A DNA stretch of 64,000 bases from Allodiplogaster sudhausi. Taxonomy: Eukaryota > Nematoda > Chromadorea > Rhabditida > Diplogasteridae. The position numbers and the translations under genes are program-made. The notes beneath the pieces are model-generated. The model did not search any database, was not told where the DNA came from, and was given only the letters and a program-made list of their open reading frames with translations. The stretch covers positions 1,722,501-1,786,500 of the forward strand of contig CALZFC010000027.1 in the NCBI GenBank assembly GCA_945643635.1, given 5' to 3'. The stretch's first letter is position 1; the number at the start of each line of letters is the position of its first letter. Shown here piece by piece: positions 1 to 12,728 of this stretch.

Positions 1-495
1 ACATATGCAAATGATGCACGATAATCGAGAGAAAGTGAGCAAACCGCTTTCCTCTCTCGTTGTCTCTCTCTCTCTCTCTGTCTCTCTCTCTCTTTACTTT
101 CGTTCCCTCTTTCTCTCAATCTCTCGCTCTCCCTTTCTCACTCTCGAGCATTCTAATACAGACGGATGTAGAGAGATCACTCACGTTCGACTACATATTT
201 GATTAGAAGTGCAACATGAATTCGACGATGTGATTCTGCTTATCAAAATTATTTATGACAACTTATCTTCCAAGGAACCGATGAACATTGTTCGAAGGTA
301 AATCCTGTCTGTGGAAAAGAAGAACTAATGTAATATATTCATTCGGTTCTTTTCTCATTCTCTTATCTCTTCCTCTTTATGTTATTCACAGCTGGAATTT
401 GGCGACACTGTGAAACTTTTCTTTGGCTGAAATCTCTTTGAAGAGAGAATAAAAAGACCGAAATCACATCGCTTGCACTTTTCATCTGCGCCCTT

Positions 496-550
<55 letters not shown>

Positions 551-1481
551 AACTGCCGTTCTCATTTATCTCTCTTCGATCGTTCGACAATTTTCTGTCA
601 TGTTCTCTGGGCGTTTTGCCCGCCACGCGCGAATCGAATGGAGATGGCAGTGGAGGGCGGAAGGCAAGAGAGTTGATTTGGCAGTAAGTAGCCTGGAGTG
701 AAGAGGCAGAGAGTCACGGGGTTACGGAGAGAGTGAGCGAGAGAGAGAGAGAGAGAGAGAGAGACTTAGAGAGAGAGAGAGAGAGCGAGAAAGAAGAAGA
801 CGGCGGGTTCTCTGAATTTGAGGAGACCGCGGGGTGTTCTCTCTCCCGCCTGTCTTCAGGCGCGTACCGCTTGTCTACCGTACCCCTTTAGCGATGCTGA
901 AGGAGAATGTGCGATGGCAGCACACAGGGACCAGGGGCCAGAGGCGGCCCAGAAGCTAGAGAGAGAGAGAAAGAGAGAGAGTGAGAGTGAGAGAGTGAGG
1001 GAGAGAGAGAGAGGGAGAGAGAGAGGGGGAGAGGGAGAGGCTGACGAGAGAGCATGCTGAAGCATGAGATCAGACAACGAGAGCGCGACTTGTCATTCTC
1101 TCTCTCATTCTTCTACAATGTTTCCACTCTACCTTGTGGCATAGGACGGCAAACGACAGGTGGAAGGGCAGGCGCTCCTAGAACTCGCGCAGAGAGATAG
1201 AGAGAGAGAGAGAAAGTGAGAGAGAGAGAGTGACAGCGAGAGAGAGAGATTCTTACAGAGTGCGGGAAGAGCGATTGGCGACATTGCCTGAACAGACAGG
1301 CAAAAATATATCTTTCAAAAAGTGAGAGAGGGAGAGAGAGAGAGAGAGGAAGAGGAAGAAGTGGAAGTTGCAGTAAAAGTATTTGAGTCTATCTACTTAC
1401 TTGCGCATAGCCGAAATGGCAGACGAGAGGGACTAGCGACTTGCATGAAAGGAGAGAAAATAGAAGGAAAGCATAAGATAG

Positions 1482-1514
<33 letters not shown>

Positions 1515-2096
1515 AAAGAGAGGAAAGAAGATATGTCCAATAATGGAGTTGCAAAAGTGTTTCTAGCAACTCTGACTAACTTGTAATGTTCTCAGAGTTA
1601 AGAAACTCTATAGGCAGTTTTAGCATCACATTCTGCTTTGGCTCATTTTGCCAGGGAATAAAATTAAAATATTTTTTTGCTGATATATTGCTGATTGCCA
1701 TGTATTAGTTTACTATAGTGTAATTAAGAAAGAGAGACCGACAGAAAGACATACAACAGACATATTTAGACTAACTGAGAAAAGTAGAGAGATAGAGACC
1801 GAGAATGAGAGAGAGAGAGAAGGAGAGAGAGAAAGAGAGAAATAAATAAGGAAAGAGAGCGAGAGAAAGCGAGAGAGAGAGAGAGAGAGAGAGATGCACT
1901 CCATTGAGCAGTCTGATTCCTTGGTAGAGAACACACAGAATAAGCACAGCTTTGTCAGCCTTGAACCGGAAGCAGTAAGCCTCAGGCAATGTGATGACGC
2001 CATAAATGTGTGTGCGTGGCAAAAAATGAGAGAACGGGAACGGAGAGAGATGAGAGAGAGAGACGAGAGAGGGCAGAGTGATAGAGAGGGACAGAT

Positions 2097-2136
<40 letters not shown>

Positions 2137-4330
2137 AGAGAAGAGAAAGATGAGCACACACTCATGGTATTACCAACGCCATAGGCACGGATGACTCTGC
2201 CTCTCGCTTTTAATTTGATCAGCCCTCTATTGCCCGGGAGCAATGGTAGATTGATCAGGCACTGGGGAAGAGGCCGCCGGAGGGGGATGTGGGGAAATGA
2301 GAGATGTACACGGGGCATAACGTGTCGAGAGAGAGAGAGAGGAAGAGGTAGAAAGAGCGAGAGAGAGAGAGAGAGAGTGAGAGAGAAAGAGGGAAGGCAG
2401 CTAGAGGAACTCGCTAACAACATAGCGGGCTCATCCGGTAATCCTACCGTCAGGCGACGTGCATTGCCGATATATCCGCCGATCTTTTCTCTCTCTCTCT
2501 TCTCTTTCTCTCTCTCATCTCTCTCTCTCTCTCGCTCTCTCTCTCTCTTCCCCTCTCTCTCTCTAATAGTCTCTCGTCTATCCTCGCATCTAGCATATTG
2601 AATATGGCAGAACTGCTTTTGATGAGGTAACTACTGCTTATGCTGGCAGAGAAAGGCCCCCCCCGCAACAGCAGTCGTGTAAGCCGGATGTGAAGAGAGC
2701 AGCAGCATAACAGGCACAGAATCACAGTTACTATACTTTTTCTCTTTTATATCGCTCTCACATTCCCTCACATTTTTCACTCTTTCTTTCTCTCTCTTTC
2801 TCCCTCTCTCCATCCATCTCTAGTTTTCACGAAACTACATACAAAAAAAATAAATGCATGAGTAGTAAGAGTTAGGCAAGATGACAAACTAGAGTTTTAA
2901 CAGTAACAGCCCAATTAAGTAAACCCATTCAGTGATGTTTATAAATGGACATAAATACAAATATACACACATGTGCAGACATGCAAAGTATGTGTCTGAT
3001 CTACCGTAAGTGCCCAGCTTCCGTTCGGGACCAGACACTTCTCTTCTCGCTCAATCTCGCGCTGCGATTACATTCTATTGTTAAAGTGCAAGCTGAATCG
3101 TCTGCACATGCTCTCTAGACCTTGATACTTTGAGGGTCACCTAAATTTCGACAACTCACGAGCGATGAGCAAGAGGGAGAGAGAGAGCGAGACAGGAAGA
3201 AAGAGAGAGAGAGAGAGAGTGAGAGAGAGATAAAGGGAGAGAGAGGTAGAAAGAGAGAGAGAGAGTAGGGAAAAGTGAGAGAGAATGTGAGGGAGAGAGA
3301 GAAAGATCGAAAGGATGAAAAGTGCGAATATAAGTGTGTGTCTTGTTGCACTGTCTGTACTATTGCCCGCAGGCTTTACGCGCTCACTGTACAACTTCTT
3401 CTTCTTTTTCTTTTTCTTTGTCTGATACTTTCAACTGCTCTCAAAGTATCATGCCTCATTCTTCCCTTTGTTTGTTTCTCTCTCTCTCTTTTCACTCTCT
3501 CTATCTTTTTTTCTCTCTCTCTAACACTCTCTCCTCACATCCCCTAACCTTTAAGCTCCCTCTTTGTTTTGTTTGCGTGGCCCGAGGGCACGTAGCACGC
3601 TTGAGCACACACTAGGTCGAGAGAGAGACAGAAAGAGAGAGAGAGAAAGAGAGAGAGAAAGAGAAAGAGAGAGAGAGAAAGAGAGAGAGAGAGTGAGAGA
3701 GAGAGACAGAGAGAGTGAGAGAAAGAGAGAGAGAGAGAGAGTGAGAGAGACACACAGACAGTCTAGCCAGGTCGCACCCTCTCTGCCCCGAGCAATTTTT
3801 GTTTCGTCCTACCGCACTGTGTCAACGGTGCACGTGTGGCTGCGGAGAGTATATCAGGAACGCCGAGAGGAGTTGAGAAATGAGAGAATAAACAATGAGG
3901 GGGAGACAGAGAGAGAAAGGGAAAGAGAAAAAGAGAGAGAAAAGAGAGAGAAAGAGAGAGAGAGAGAGAGAAAAGAGAGAGAGAGGGAGAGAGAGAGAGA
4001 GAGAGAGAGAGAAAAGAGAGAGAGAAAGTATGAAGTTGTCGCTCGAGGGTAACGAGGGCGAATGAGCGGAGTCAAAAAGGCACATACAGACAAACATAGG
4101 ATAGAGATGAAGCACCGGCTACGAACGCATCTTCTATTTTCTCTCTCTCTCTCTTTCTCCCTCCCTCTCTCTCCCTCTCTCTCTCTTTCTCTCTTTCTCT
4201 GTCTCTCTCTTTCTTCCTCTCTCTTCTTCCCACGCTGCCTCGGGTCGTGATAGTCACGTCTCTTTTTACTTGTTTACTCTCAGATCATGCGCTATTTCCT
4301 ATCGTTATTCTCTTCTTATCTTCGCCTCGT
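1..4330. repeat. GA/CT microsatellite-rich non-coding region
   Basis: Long runs of (CT)n and (GA)n alternate with unremarkable sequence, for example near 60-95, 497-546, 738-786, 960-1030, 1865-1893, 2105-2132, 3180-3260, 3620-3750, 3900-4030 and 4138-4210. The apparent open frames here are Ser/Leu or Arg/Glu repeats forced by the dinucleotide arrays, and I recognise no protein domain. Because the AP-2 exons that follow begin in mid-protein, this stretch is probably intron or 5' flank of that gene. I could not find the preceding AP-2 exon, so it may lie left of the window. Confidence 0.8.
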
Positions 4331-4845
4331 TTCTCGCATCGCTCTCTCTCTCTCTCTCTCTTGTTTCCCCATCCTTACGAGCGCGCGGTGGCAAAGAAGC
4401 GAGCAACAACAAAAGTCAGGAGCAGGAGACGAAATAAAGTAAATGTCTGTATTATTTGCTCAACTGTTCCCGGGCGGACTGCCTTTTCCAATCTCTGCTG
4501 CCAGAAGGGGGCTGGCTGCCTGCTGCTACTGCTAACATTTTGAGAATTTCATCGCCGCCCACGCAAAATATACTATCAATAGACAATAAGACAAATAGCA
4601 AAAGAAGAAGGAGAAGCAGAGGAATCTATGCACATACATATGTACAATACTACATTCCTACAGTAAACCATGTACATACATACATATGTATGTATGTAGT
4701 TTGAGAAAAGAAAAATGCAAAGAATTTGTAAACACTGGACATACATATATATGTACATCATACATACAGGTATTGTGATTATTCGTAAATACAGGTAGTT
4801 ATATTGTAAAAAAAAAAAGTTTAGATTGGTTTTTTTTGCTTACAG

Positions 4846-4940
4846 CTCCAACGCCGATTATCGCCTCCAGAATCGCTGAACGCGTCCATTCTCGGTGGCA
4901 TCTTGCGAAGGTATCTGGCTGGAATTGGCTATTGCCATTC

Positions 4941-4984
<44 letters not shown>

Positions 4985-6495
4985 TCATAGGTATTTGCAT
5001 TAATAAGAGATTAAAATATTTTAAATGTAAAGACTTTTTTTATATTATATATTTTATACACGGAAAAATGACAATAGAAAATTAAGGTTTAAACAAATTA
5101 AATTATTTCAAGGGCAAAATCAAAGAATGGTGGCAAGTCGCTGCGAGACGCTCTCGAGCGAATCGGCCTGAATCTGCCGGCCGGCCGTCGCAAGGCGGCC
5201 TCCGTCACTCTGCTTACGTCGCTTGTCGAGGGTAGGTCGACTCTCTTTTTAGCTCTCTCTTTTTTTCAAAGAAAGATTATCGTGTCTTCTACAACTGTAT
5301 GTTAGTACCAAGCGATATCTTTTTGCAATTTTAGATATGTATATGTACATATAAATATGCGATATATGTATGAGGAATATTTTAAATAAAAAAAAAATTA
5401 AATGAATATTTAAATACAAATAGTTTAAATGAATATTTTAAACATGAATATATTTTAAGTGATGAAAAAAGAACAAGAAGAAATTCAGGTGAAGCATTGC
5501 ATCTCGCCAAGGACTTTGCTTATGTCTGCGAGCATGACTTCCCGGCGCGAGAGATGGCTGCCGCTGTGCATGAGCGATTCGGAGGGGAAGGCGCGCGCGA
5601 ACGAGACGAACGGAGAGAGAATCTGAGGGCTGCGAGGTTGGCGGAGAGAGAGAGAGTGAGAGAGAGATAGAGAGAGAGAGAGGGAGCGATTGAGGGAGAG
5701 AGGGAGAGAATGGGAGAGAGAGATATGGAGTGAGATAGAGATAAAGACATTTGAGAGAGGATAGATAGCGAGAAAGTGAAGCGACTCCGCTGGAAAACAA
5801 TTGAAATTAAAGGAATACAATCTTCAGACAACTTCTCCGTGAGTTCATGGAGATGATGGAGACGGACGTCTCTTGTGCAGCGTCCGACGTCGCTGAGAAG
5901 TCTGCCGCCAGCTCGAGCAGCTCATCGGCAGTGGCGGCGGCAGACGCCGCCACGGAGCCAGAGACTCGCGTCCGTGCCGGTCTCGAGCAGTTCGGCCTCT
6001 GTTCGCATGGCTTCGGCACGCCCGCAGTCACCGCAGGGCTCACTTGTCTCGCGAGGTTCTTGGAAGATGCCTTCTTAATTGATAATTCGTTTTTTTTTTA
6101 TATTTACACCATATGTAGCTTGAAATGTGTTCCACTGATTGCAAAAGTCACTTTAAAGAATAGGTAAAAAAATATCTGAGTAACTTTATTTTCTTCTTCG
6201 TTTAATAGACATTATCAGATACCTCGACGACTCGATCGAATTGATGGGCTCGATGGCTCCTTCTTCCACGGGCGCCGCCGCGAGCGCCATGCCGGCGCCG
6301 TCACCGTCTTCGTCTTCCGCCGCCGCGTCCGCGTCCACTGTCGCTGCCGCTGTCGCTTCCGTCCTTCAGTCGCCCGCGTCCATCATCGAGCAGAACCCCT
6401 CGCTGCTCGCCATCCTCAACAAGGAGATGTTCGCTGCGGCGGCGGCGGCAGTCGCTGCTGGCACCGTGACGGCTTCTCCATCGGGCGCCAAGTGA
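4846..6495 (+). CDS. TFAP2-like: AP-2 family transcription factor, 3' five exons (partial)
   Basis: DNA-binding and dimerisation region of an AP-2 (TFAP2/aptf) factor, a nuclear regulator that binds GC-rich sites as a dimer. Exons inferred from frame and splice signals: 4846-4910, 5113-5231, 5489-5636, 5828-6045 and 6209-6495 (stop TGA). The first opens with the AP-2 signature [16 protein letters not shown]. The second carries [20 protein letters not shown] and [19 protein letters not shown]. The third has [20 protein letters not shown]. The fourth has [14 protein letters not shown], the helix-span-helix region. The last exon is Ala/Ser-rich (poly-Ala near its end) and ends SPSGAK. The fourth intron starts with GTCTCG, an unusual donor chosen because it restores the conserved spacing. 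The 5' exons (activation domain) are not seen. Family assignment is very secure; which paralogue is unknown. Confidence 0.93.
4943..4982. repeat. (TA)n microsatellite
   Basis: Uninterrupted TA dinucleotide array inside the first visible AP-2 intron. Comparable TA arrays lie near 24911-24934, 54592-54656 and 56065-56101. Confidence 0.95.
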
Positions 6496-9400
6496 TATGC
6501 ACCCCCCGCCCCCCTCATCCTTCATCCTTCATATCAAGATTCCCGTGATCCCGCGACGACAACTACAGTATGAACACTCTAAATACACCTCATTCTAGGT
6601 TACCTCTCTCATAGATCGAAAAATCAAATCCGTTTCTTCGGCTCAAAATCAATAAGTCCTCATTGAAATGCACTCTGTCACGCAGTTCCCCCAAGTATCA
6701 AAAGTATGTCCCAGTTGAACTTCCTAATCAAATGCACTCTTCCACGCAATTTGCAGCCAAGCATCAAAAGTATGTCCCAGTTGAACTTCCTAATCAAATC
6801 CATCGTCACAGTAGATGTTCTCTATCAAAACCAAGTACAAGTGAGAGTCCTATTGCGTGTGTGTTTCTTCTGCCTTTTGTGTCTTTGTGTGTTTATGCGC
6901 GCGTGTGTGTGTGTTTGTAGTCTTCATTAATCATGAATAACAATCCTATATAAACTTTAGAACACTGGTAAACTTTAGAGGCATCTGCTGAATTAGAGAA
7001 GTCCTTGGCACTAAAATGATCAAAATTCATCTGTCAAGCTCAATCACAAACAAACGCTGCTATACTTGAATCAATGTACTTACATACTTATTCTTCACTG
7101 TCAGACGTAGGCAAACGATTAGAGCTAATTGTGTTTTTTTTTCATCTTGCTTTCATTCGGCTTTTTTTCTTACAATTAGTTCAGTTGTGTAGATTTCCTC
7201 TTTCCCATTTATACTTGCTTGCTTGAAGAGAAAGTATTTTTCATTGCACGTCGTCATATCACTTAAATCCAAACTGTGGCCTTGAGCCTTTCACTAATTC
7301 TGGAAGACCCCAAACTAAATAAATATGCAGCTCGCATCTCTGCCTTATAACTCCTCCTTGTAAGTGATAACAAAAATCGAGAAAACATTTTTTTGCGAAA
7401 CCATCATATCTGCTCACCAACGAATCATTCACTACAAATCAACCAACGTTGTTCGGCTGCCTTTTATCTGAGATCAAAAATGCTCTTCACTTAAATGAGG
7501 ACGGTCACCGGAAAAAAGTTAATAAATGCACATTCAAAAACCTCTCGTTTTCTCATTCGCTCTCTATCTAGCGGCTTTCTGGCAGGAACAATGGATATTT
7601 TTTTAAGAGGAGGCAATTTAAACGTGCAAGTTTTTGGTGACCGCCCTTTATCCACTTCCATCTCAATATCACTTTACCTTCACTTTGATTCATTCATATC
7701 TTCTCTGTTTTGCTCTTTCTTCGTTTTTGTCATTTGATGCAGCTTACTGTTAGAAGTCGTGAATGCCTGCTTTGTCCCATAGCTGGCAGCTGCTTTTTCC
7801 CCTTCAATCTTTCGTATCTTGTATATAATAACAACTCCTTCTCATCACTTTTTGCATTTCGGCGCGCTCTTGGCTAGTTGCCAAAAGAAACCAAAAAAAT
7901 CCGTTCTCGCACTCATTTTCTTCTTCTGATTTTTTTTTCTTGTTTTTGGAAAAGCTTCATCATAGTTCTGGCTCGCAGCTTTGTCCACGGCAGCCTACAC
8001 ACGAAACACGCTTCTTTTTCCTTGTATCAGTGGGAGAGAAGATCTTGGAAATGTCTGATGTTGTAGTAGTTTTCGACTGCGCACGCTGCCTACCATACAC
8101 AGAAACTGCCTTTCTTCGTCGCCGCTCCCTAATTCCCGCTCCCACACAATACTATTTCATCATCATTACAGCTCCATGCTTCCATGGAATTGGTTGCTTT
8201 CTTTCCACCTTTTTATGTGCTTGTGTGCATGTTTTTTCTTTCTTTTCTCTTCTAAATGCAAGGTAGCAGCTGAAAAATAGCAAGATGGTACGGTCCAAAG
8301 TAAAATCGATATAATCTTTTCTAAATCAATAACCTTCTAATTCGCATGCAATGGATACTTCTCGAATGAGTAATTAGTTCTTCACCATTTCCTTCGATCC
8401 CGCGTGCCCAATCATTTGCCGTTGTCATTTTCCCAAAAGAAAAGATGTTTGCGAGTGTACGTCTTCTTCTCCTTCTTCACTTCTTCACAATCTTATGATT
8501 TATGTACCCGTTCAATCAGTTTAATCCACCCATGTACCCACACAGATACAAGTAGGCTTCATTCTCAGCAGCAGCTAACTCAGAGATGCCAAAACATCTA
8601 CCCTCTAGCTTCTTCTATCACGAGTCAGTCTTGGTTCCATTCACACAAGTACATACATACATACATACATACAGTAACCAATTCACTTTATGCGTCCACT
8701 ATCAATTGACATATTTGTCTTATCCTTCATACATATTTCGTTGTTTTTTCTATGAAAACAATTACGTGCGTGAGTGCATTCGTGAAAGTCAATACAAAAT
8801 ATCTTAGGAATTTTTAGAGAAATGTGTTGTGTTGTGTGCAAATGAGAGAAGAGCATATATGCCTTAGTAGTAGCTCCTCTTCTTCTTCATTCGAAAATGA
8901 TGCTCAGGTCTACTCCGGTTCGTTCCTGAGAGGAAAGAGGCAAAAACTTTTTGACTGTTAGCTCCATTAATCTCTAGCTTTTGCTGTTGTACCCAAACGC
9001 GCTTCACTTTTCTAACAAAAAAAAACTCGTTCCGGTTCTGCCGAATGGCTGTAATAATCAAAAATGCTATGTAATGTAGATTTCATTCTCGTTTGACAGC
9101 TGCACCCTTCGTTCATTGTACTTTTTTTAGCTTTAGAAATGCCCAAAATCATGCAACCTGCCCCTGAGCTCCCACATCGCCCTCCGTTTCCACGCCCTTT
9201 CAGACAATATCAACTTAATTCGATTGTGCATGCGATAGATGCGTCATTGTTTAGAAGTGTCCAAAGCCGTTTACCTTTTTCATGGAAATAAAAATATCAG
9301 TCAAAGTTTCTTCTTTTTTATTGTTGTTATTGTCTTCATTACACGGGATACGACTAGCAATCATGCGAGAAAGCAGGAATACACGGAAGAATTAAGGGCA

Positions 9401-10213
9401 ACGGAAGTGCAATGTAGTTTAACTTATAAGACACGGAAGTCCATTATAATAGGTACATATGTACGGATACCGCACCATCCATGGGAATCCTGTCATGCCA
9501 AAGAAAAACCGGTAGTTTTTTTCTTTGGCCTACAGTGGAAGAGCAGTTTCCTTATGGCCGAATCAAGGATAATTCTCTTTCTTCTTTTTTTTGAGAATGA
9601 TCGCATTCGATCGCTGATGTACGAGCTGCTCCTGATCTTCACTCCTTGCAACTAATCGGTGTCGAGATGTATGCGGCGGATTCGCCTGTGACTTTGGGCC
9701 GGGGTATTTCGTTGTTTCAATCTGACCATTTCTGTTATCGTCATCTTTGCTTGCAAAAAAATATTTTTAAAGATACTTATTCGCACTTCAAATGTCTCCA
9801 CTTTGATGACAAACTGCTACCGCCTCCTCGCAGATTGGTACTTATTGCAAACAAGAAAGGGGTCATTACGAAAAAAACGTTCGCAGTACACGACAATTTG
9901 CGTTCAACTTGGGTGTACACAATTGCATGTCACTCTTGTAACTAAAAGGGAATAGCAAAGTTGTCCAAACCTCTCTTGTCCCTCCACAAGAAGTAGCTTT
10001 AAAGGAGCATTAAACTCCAGCGTAATCCACTTTGATTGTTCTGACTTTTGTACTTTTTGGTGTCTGCCTCTCTCTAAATCACATGCTCTTCAGTCAGGCA
10101 AACCGCGCCAAAATCCAAGAGTGTGCCATTGGTTCCATTAATAATAAGCTATCCATATGAGATTATTGTCATTGATTCCATTTGTGATATAATTCGATTC
10201 ATTTCAAAGTAGG
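6496..10213. other. Intergenic region between AP-2 and chemoreceptor genes
   Basis: Holds the AP-2 3' flank and mostly AT- and pyrimidine-rich sequence with no recognisable domain. Open frames at 9239-9655 and 9646-9945 are moderately long but show no family resemblance that I can name and lack convincing exon boundaries, so I do not call them genes. A short ATAC tetranucleotide run sits near 8650-8672. Confidence 0.6.
6665..6800. repeat. Two-copy tandem repeat (about 70 bp unit)
   Basis: The block reading caaaagtatgtcccagttga and onward to cttcctaatcaaat occurs twice, near 6698-6735 and 6768-6800. Each copy is preceded by a related gcactct...cacgca segment. It lies in the AP-2 3' flank. Confidence 0.8.
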
Positions 10214-10795
10214 ATGGTACTATTCGCTGTCGCCACCTACTCCTTTTTCTTCTACGCACCTCTACTGAGTGCCCTGTACCTCGTTCAACTCTTCATTGTC
10301 TTGCACAACCGACTCAAGGAGTACCCGCAACCTTTCTACGCGATCTTTCTTCTCGCTGGCATTAACGCACGTCATTGATTCCATTTGCCTTCTTTTTTTC
10401 TTATTTGAGCGAAACATCACTGACCATGAGTTTACTTATTTTTTTTAAACCATTGTTATATGTAGCTTAGTGTCTCATCTTCCATAAGAGTGGAAAATTT
10501 CAATCCTTTTATATGGTTTTTCTGCAGATAAATATCTCGACATCTTTGACATATTAAACGTGATATTTAGGATCTGACCTTTCTGGTCTGCTTCTTCATT
10601 TCATATCGCGTCGCTGTATCTCCGTGGGCTGGTCTCTTCGATCCAAATGTTGATGCCCACCCCCTCTTTGAGCTCACATATAAGTTCGTTTTCGCTTTAT
10701 CAATAACAATTCACCTGTACATTTGCTTCTTCTAATAATTCATTCTACACTATTTGCGCCTGGTGATGACTTCTCTCTCTCTCCCTCTCTCTCTC

Positions 10796-10847
<52 letters not shown>

Positions 10848-12672
10848 GAAGGCATTTCTATACAGGATTGCCAACTTTGGCGTTGGATGTCACGAGTACA
10901 CCAACATTTTCATTGGAATAAACCGCCTAACAGCCGTGATTCTGCCGGTGCATCACCAGCGGGTTCCAGAAAATAAATTATATTATTTTCAGTAAATTTT
11001 TTATGCTGCGTCATTGGCATAAACACTAGGTACAGCAAACTCAACATGCAAATTAATGCTTATGTAGGTTTGGAAGTACTTGCTACCGTCTTCTATCGCC
11101 TTCATTATTCTTGGAGCCTTGGCTACGACATGGCCAATGTTTCATATTACGCGCTATTCATACACAACGGAGCCAAATTATAAATCGCCATAAGCTACTA
11201 TCCAAGAACTTACGTCCCGGTTGGTATATTTTATATGAATTATAACTTTTTTGTCCTAAGCGCTTAAGAAATGAACTCCAAGTGCACTTCTTGGTCATTT
11301 CTTCATCATTCCAATAATTCAACTTTTCACATGCAGTACAACTGATAAAAGAAAGCTCAACTTTTTTTAATTTTTTAAAATTGTAAAACAGACTCCTCCA
11401 AAATTAGGACAACAATTTGCACAGTGAATTCGTCAAATGAACTCATTAATATAGCAGTATTTCGTCAAAGTTCAAGATTTCGTCAAAAGTTTAAGATTTC
11501 GTCAAAAGTTCAAGATTTCGTCAAAAGTTCAAGATTTCGTCAAAAGTTTAAGATTTCGTCAAAAGTTCAAGATTTCGTCAAAAGTTCAAGATTTCGTCAA
11601 AATTCAAGATTGTTACAGTCAGAAATCATTACCTTTTACACGCTCGTGATCGTCGGTCCGAGCATTGTCTGCTTGATCATCTACGCCGTACTCTTTCTCT
11701 GGCTCCGTCTCCGTGTTAAAGGTAGAAAAAAAGAGTTGACCGTAACTCTTCTCTTCTTCTTTGTCTCTCTAAAACACGTGCTATTTCTGTCAGGCAAAAG
11801 GGCGCCAATTCAAACTTGAGTTTTTGGCTCCATTAAAGGCCAAGCGGCGAAAAGTGTTGAGAAGCCACTCGTCTACTTTGGCGCCACCATCTGCGTCGCG
11901 GACATCCTCTTTTCAGCACTGCAAGTTCGTGCGAGCCAAAAACTCACGTTTGAATTCGCGCCATTTTTGCCTGACTCAGAAAAATTCAAATAGAATACGG
12001 CTGAGCTTCCTGCTAAATCAAAGAGAATAACTTTGGTTTTTTATTGTGTTAAGATTCGACTATATGTACTCCTGTTTTACTTAGCTATATTATTTTAGGA
12101 GATAATATGGACCTGGCCGCCGGAACACAACGACAGCGTTCGCTATGTGTATGCGGTGAGCTTTTATGAATATAAAATATTCGTATGTATATATAAAATA
12201 AAATACTTTAGCCCTTTGAACACTAATGTTTCTGCAAAGAATGTTATATTTTTCTAAATATTGAAGATGGGCTTGTTTCTACTGGACGCGAAAGTGCTCA
12301 TGCCGGGTCTGCTAATGTTCATGTTCAATAAAGCGCTACGGAAGCGGGTGCTGGAGTTGCTGCGTTTGCCGGATTCGCTGTGCAGCGGGCAGCAACAATT
12401 GTTCCTTCTCTTTTCTTTCTTTTTTAAACTCTTTTATATTGCTGTTTTTCTGGAGATGGCAATTATATTCATGAAATGGTACTTGATTTATCTTTTCTAT
12501 CTGATTAAGAAAACTTCCGTATCCTTGCCTACTTTGGAGAAGTACAAAACATTTCTGGGAATCGTTCATCCGCAGCCGCGGGCAACCAGCCATAGAAATC
12601 AGTCGGCTATCGAAGGATTTAGTTGTCGTTCCCCTCTTCACATCAGTCAAGTACAGAGACAGAAACAGGAAC

Positions 12673-12707
<35 letters not shown>

Positions 12708-12728
12708 CAGAGAGAGGGACAGAGATAG
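10214..12728 (+). CDS. Serpentine 7TM chemoreceptor-like gene (Srg/Srv-like), possibly decayed
   Basis: Nematode-type seven-helix receptor, presumably a membrane chemoreceptor. Tentative exons: 10214-10370 (start ATG, TM1, with LLSALYLVQLFIVL then YPQPFYAIFLLAGIN), 10571-~10684 (TM2, DLTFLVCFFISYRV), 10849-10962 (TM3, ending NIFIGINRLTAVILP with the NR motif typical of Srg/Srv), 11068-~11190 (TM4, VWKYLLPSSIAFIILGA), 11623-11721 (TM5), 11839-11924 (TM6), 12099-12155 and 12267-12728 (TM7, GLFLLDAKVLMPGLLMFMF). The TM4 exon reaches an in-frame TAA at 11191 before any obvious donor. The gene is therefore either a pseudogene or has a different donor there. The 3' end is uncertain: the last frame runs on into a GA repeat and stops at 12726-12728. 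Family assignment rests on the order of hydrophobic helices and on the TM1 and TM3 motifs. Confidence 0.65.
10765..10848. repeat. (CT)n array forming a splice-acceptor pyrimidine tract
   Basis: A nearly pure CT dinucleotide array runs directly into tag at the inferred acceptor of the chemoreceptor TM3 exon, which begins at 10849. No other pyrimidine tract is present. Confidence 0.85.
11459..11612. repeat. 19-bp minisatellite, about 8 copies
   Basis: Unit tttcgtcaaaagttcaaga repeated head to tail with single-base variants (c/t and one-base deletions). It lies in the chemoreceptor intron just upstream of the TM5 exon. Confidence 0.92.

Noticed and set aside
1..4300. Many Ser/Leu- or Arg/Glu-repeat reading frames of 60-240 codons on both strands
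   Set aside because: They are translations of (CT)n/(GA)n arrays, which are open in every frame; no domain, start context or splice structure supports them.
9239..9945. Two overlapping ORFs of 138 and 99 codons
   Set aside because: No recognisable family, Phe-rich tracts come from poly-T, and no exon structure fits; not strong enough to call a gene.
11459..11612. Regular 19-bp repeats considered as a CRISPR array
   Set aside because: Repeats are contiguous without unique spacers and the genome is eukaryotic; it is a minisatellite.
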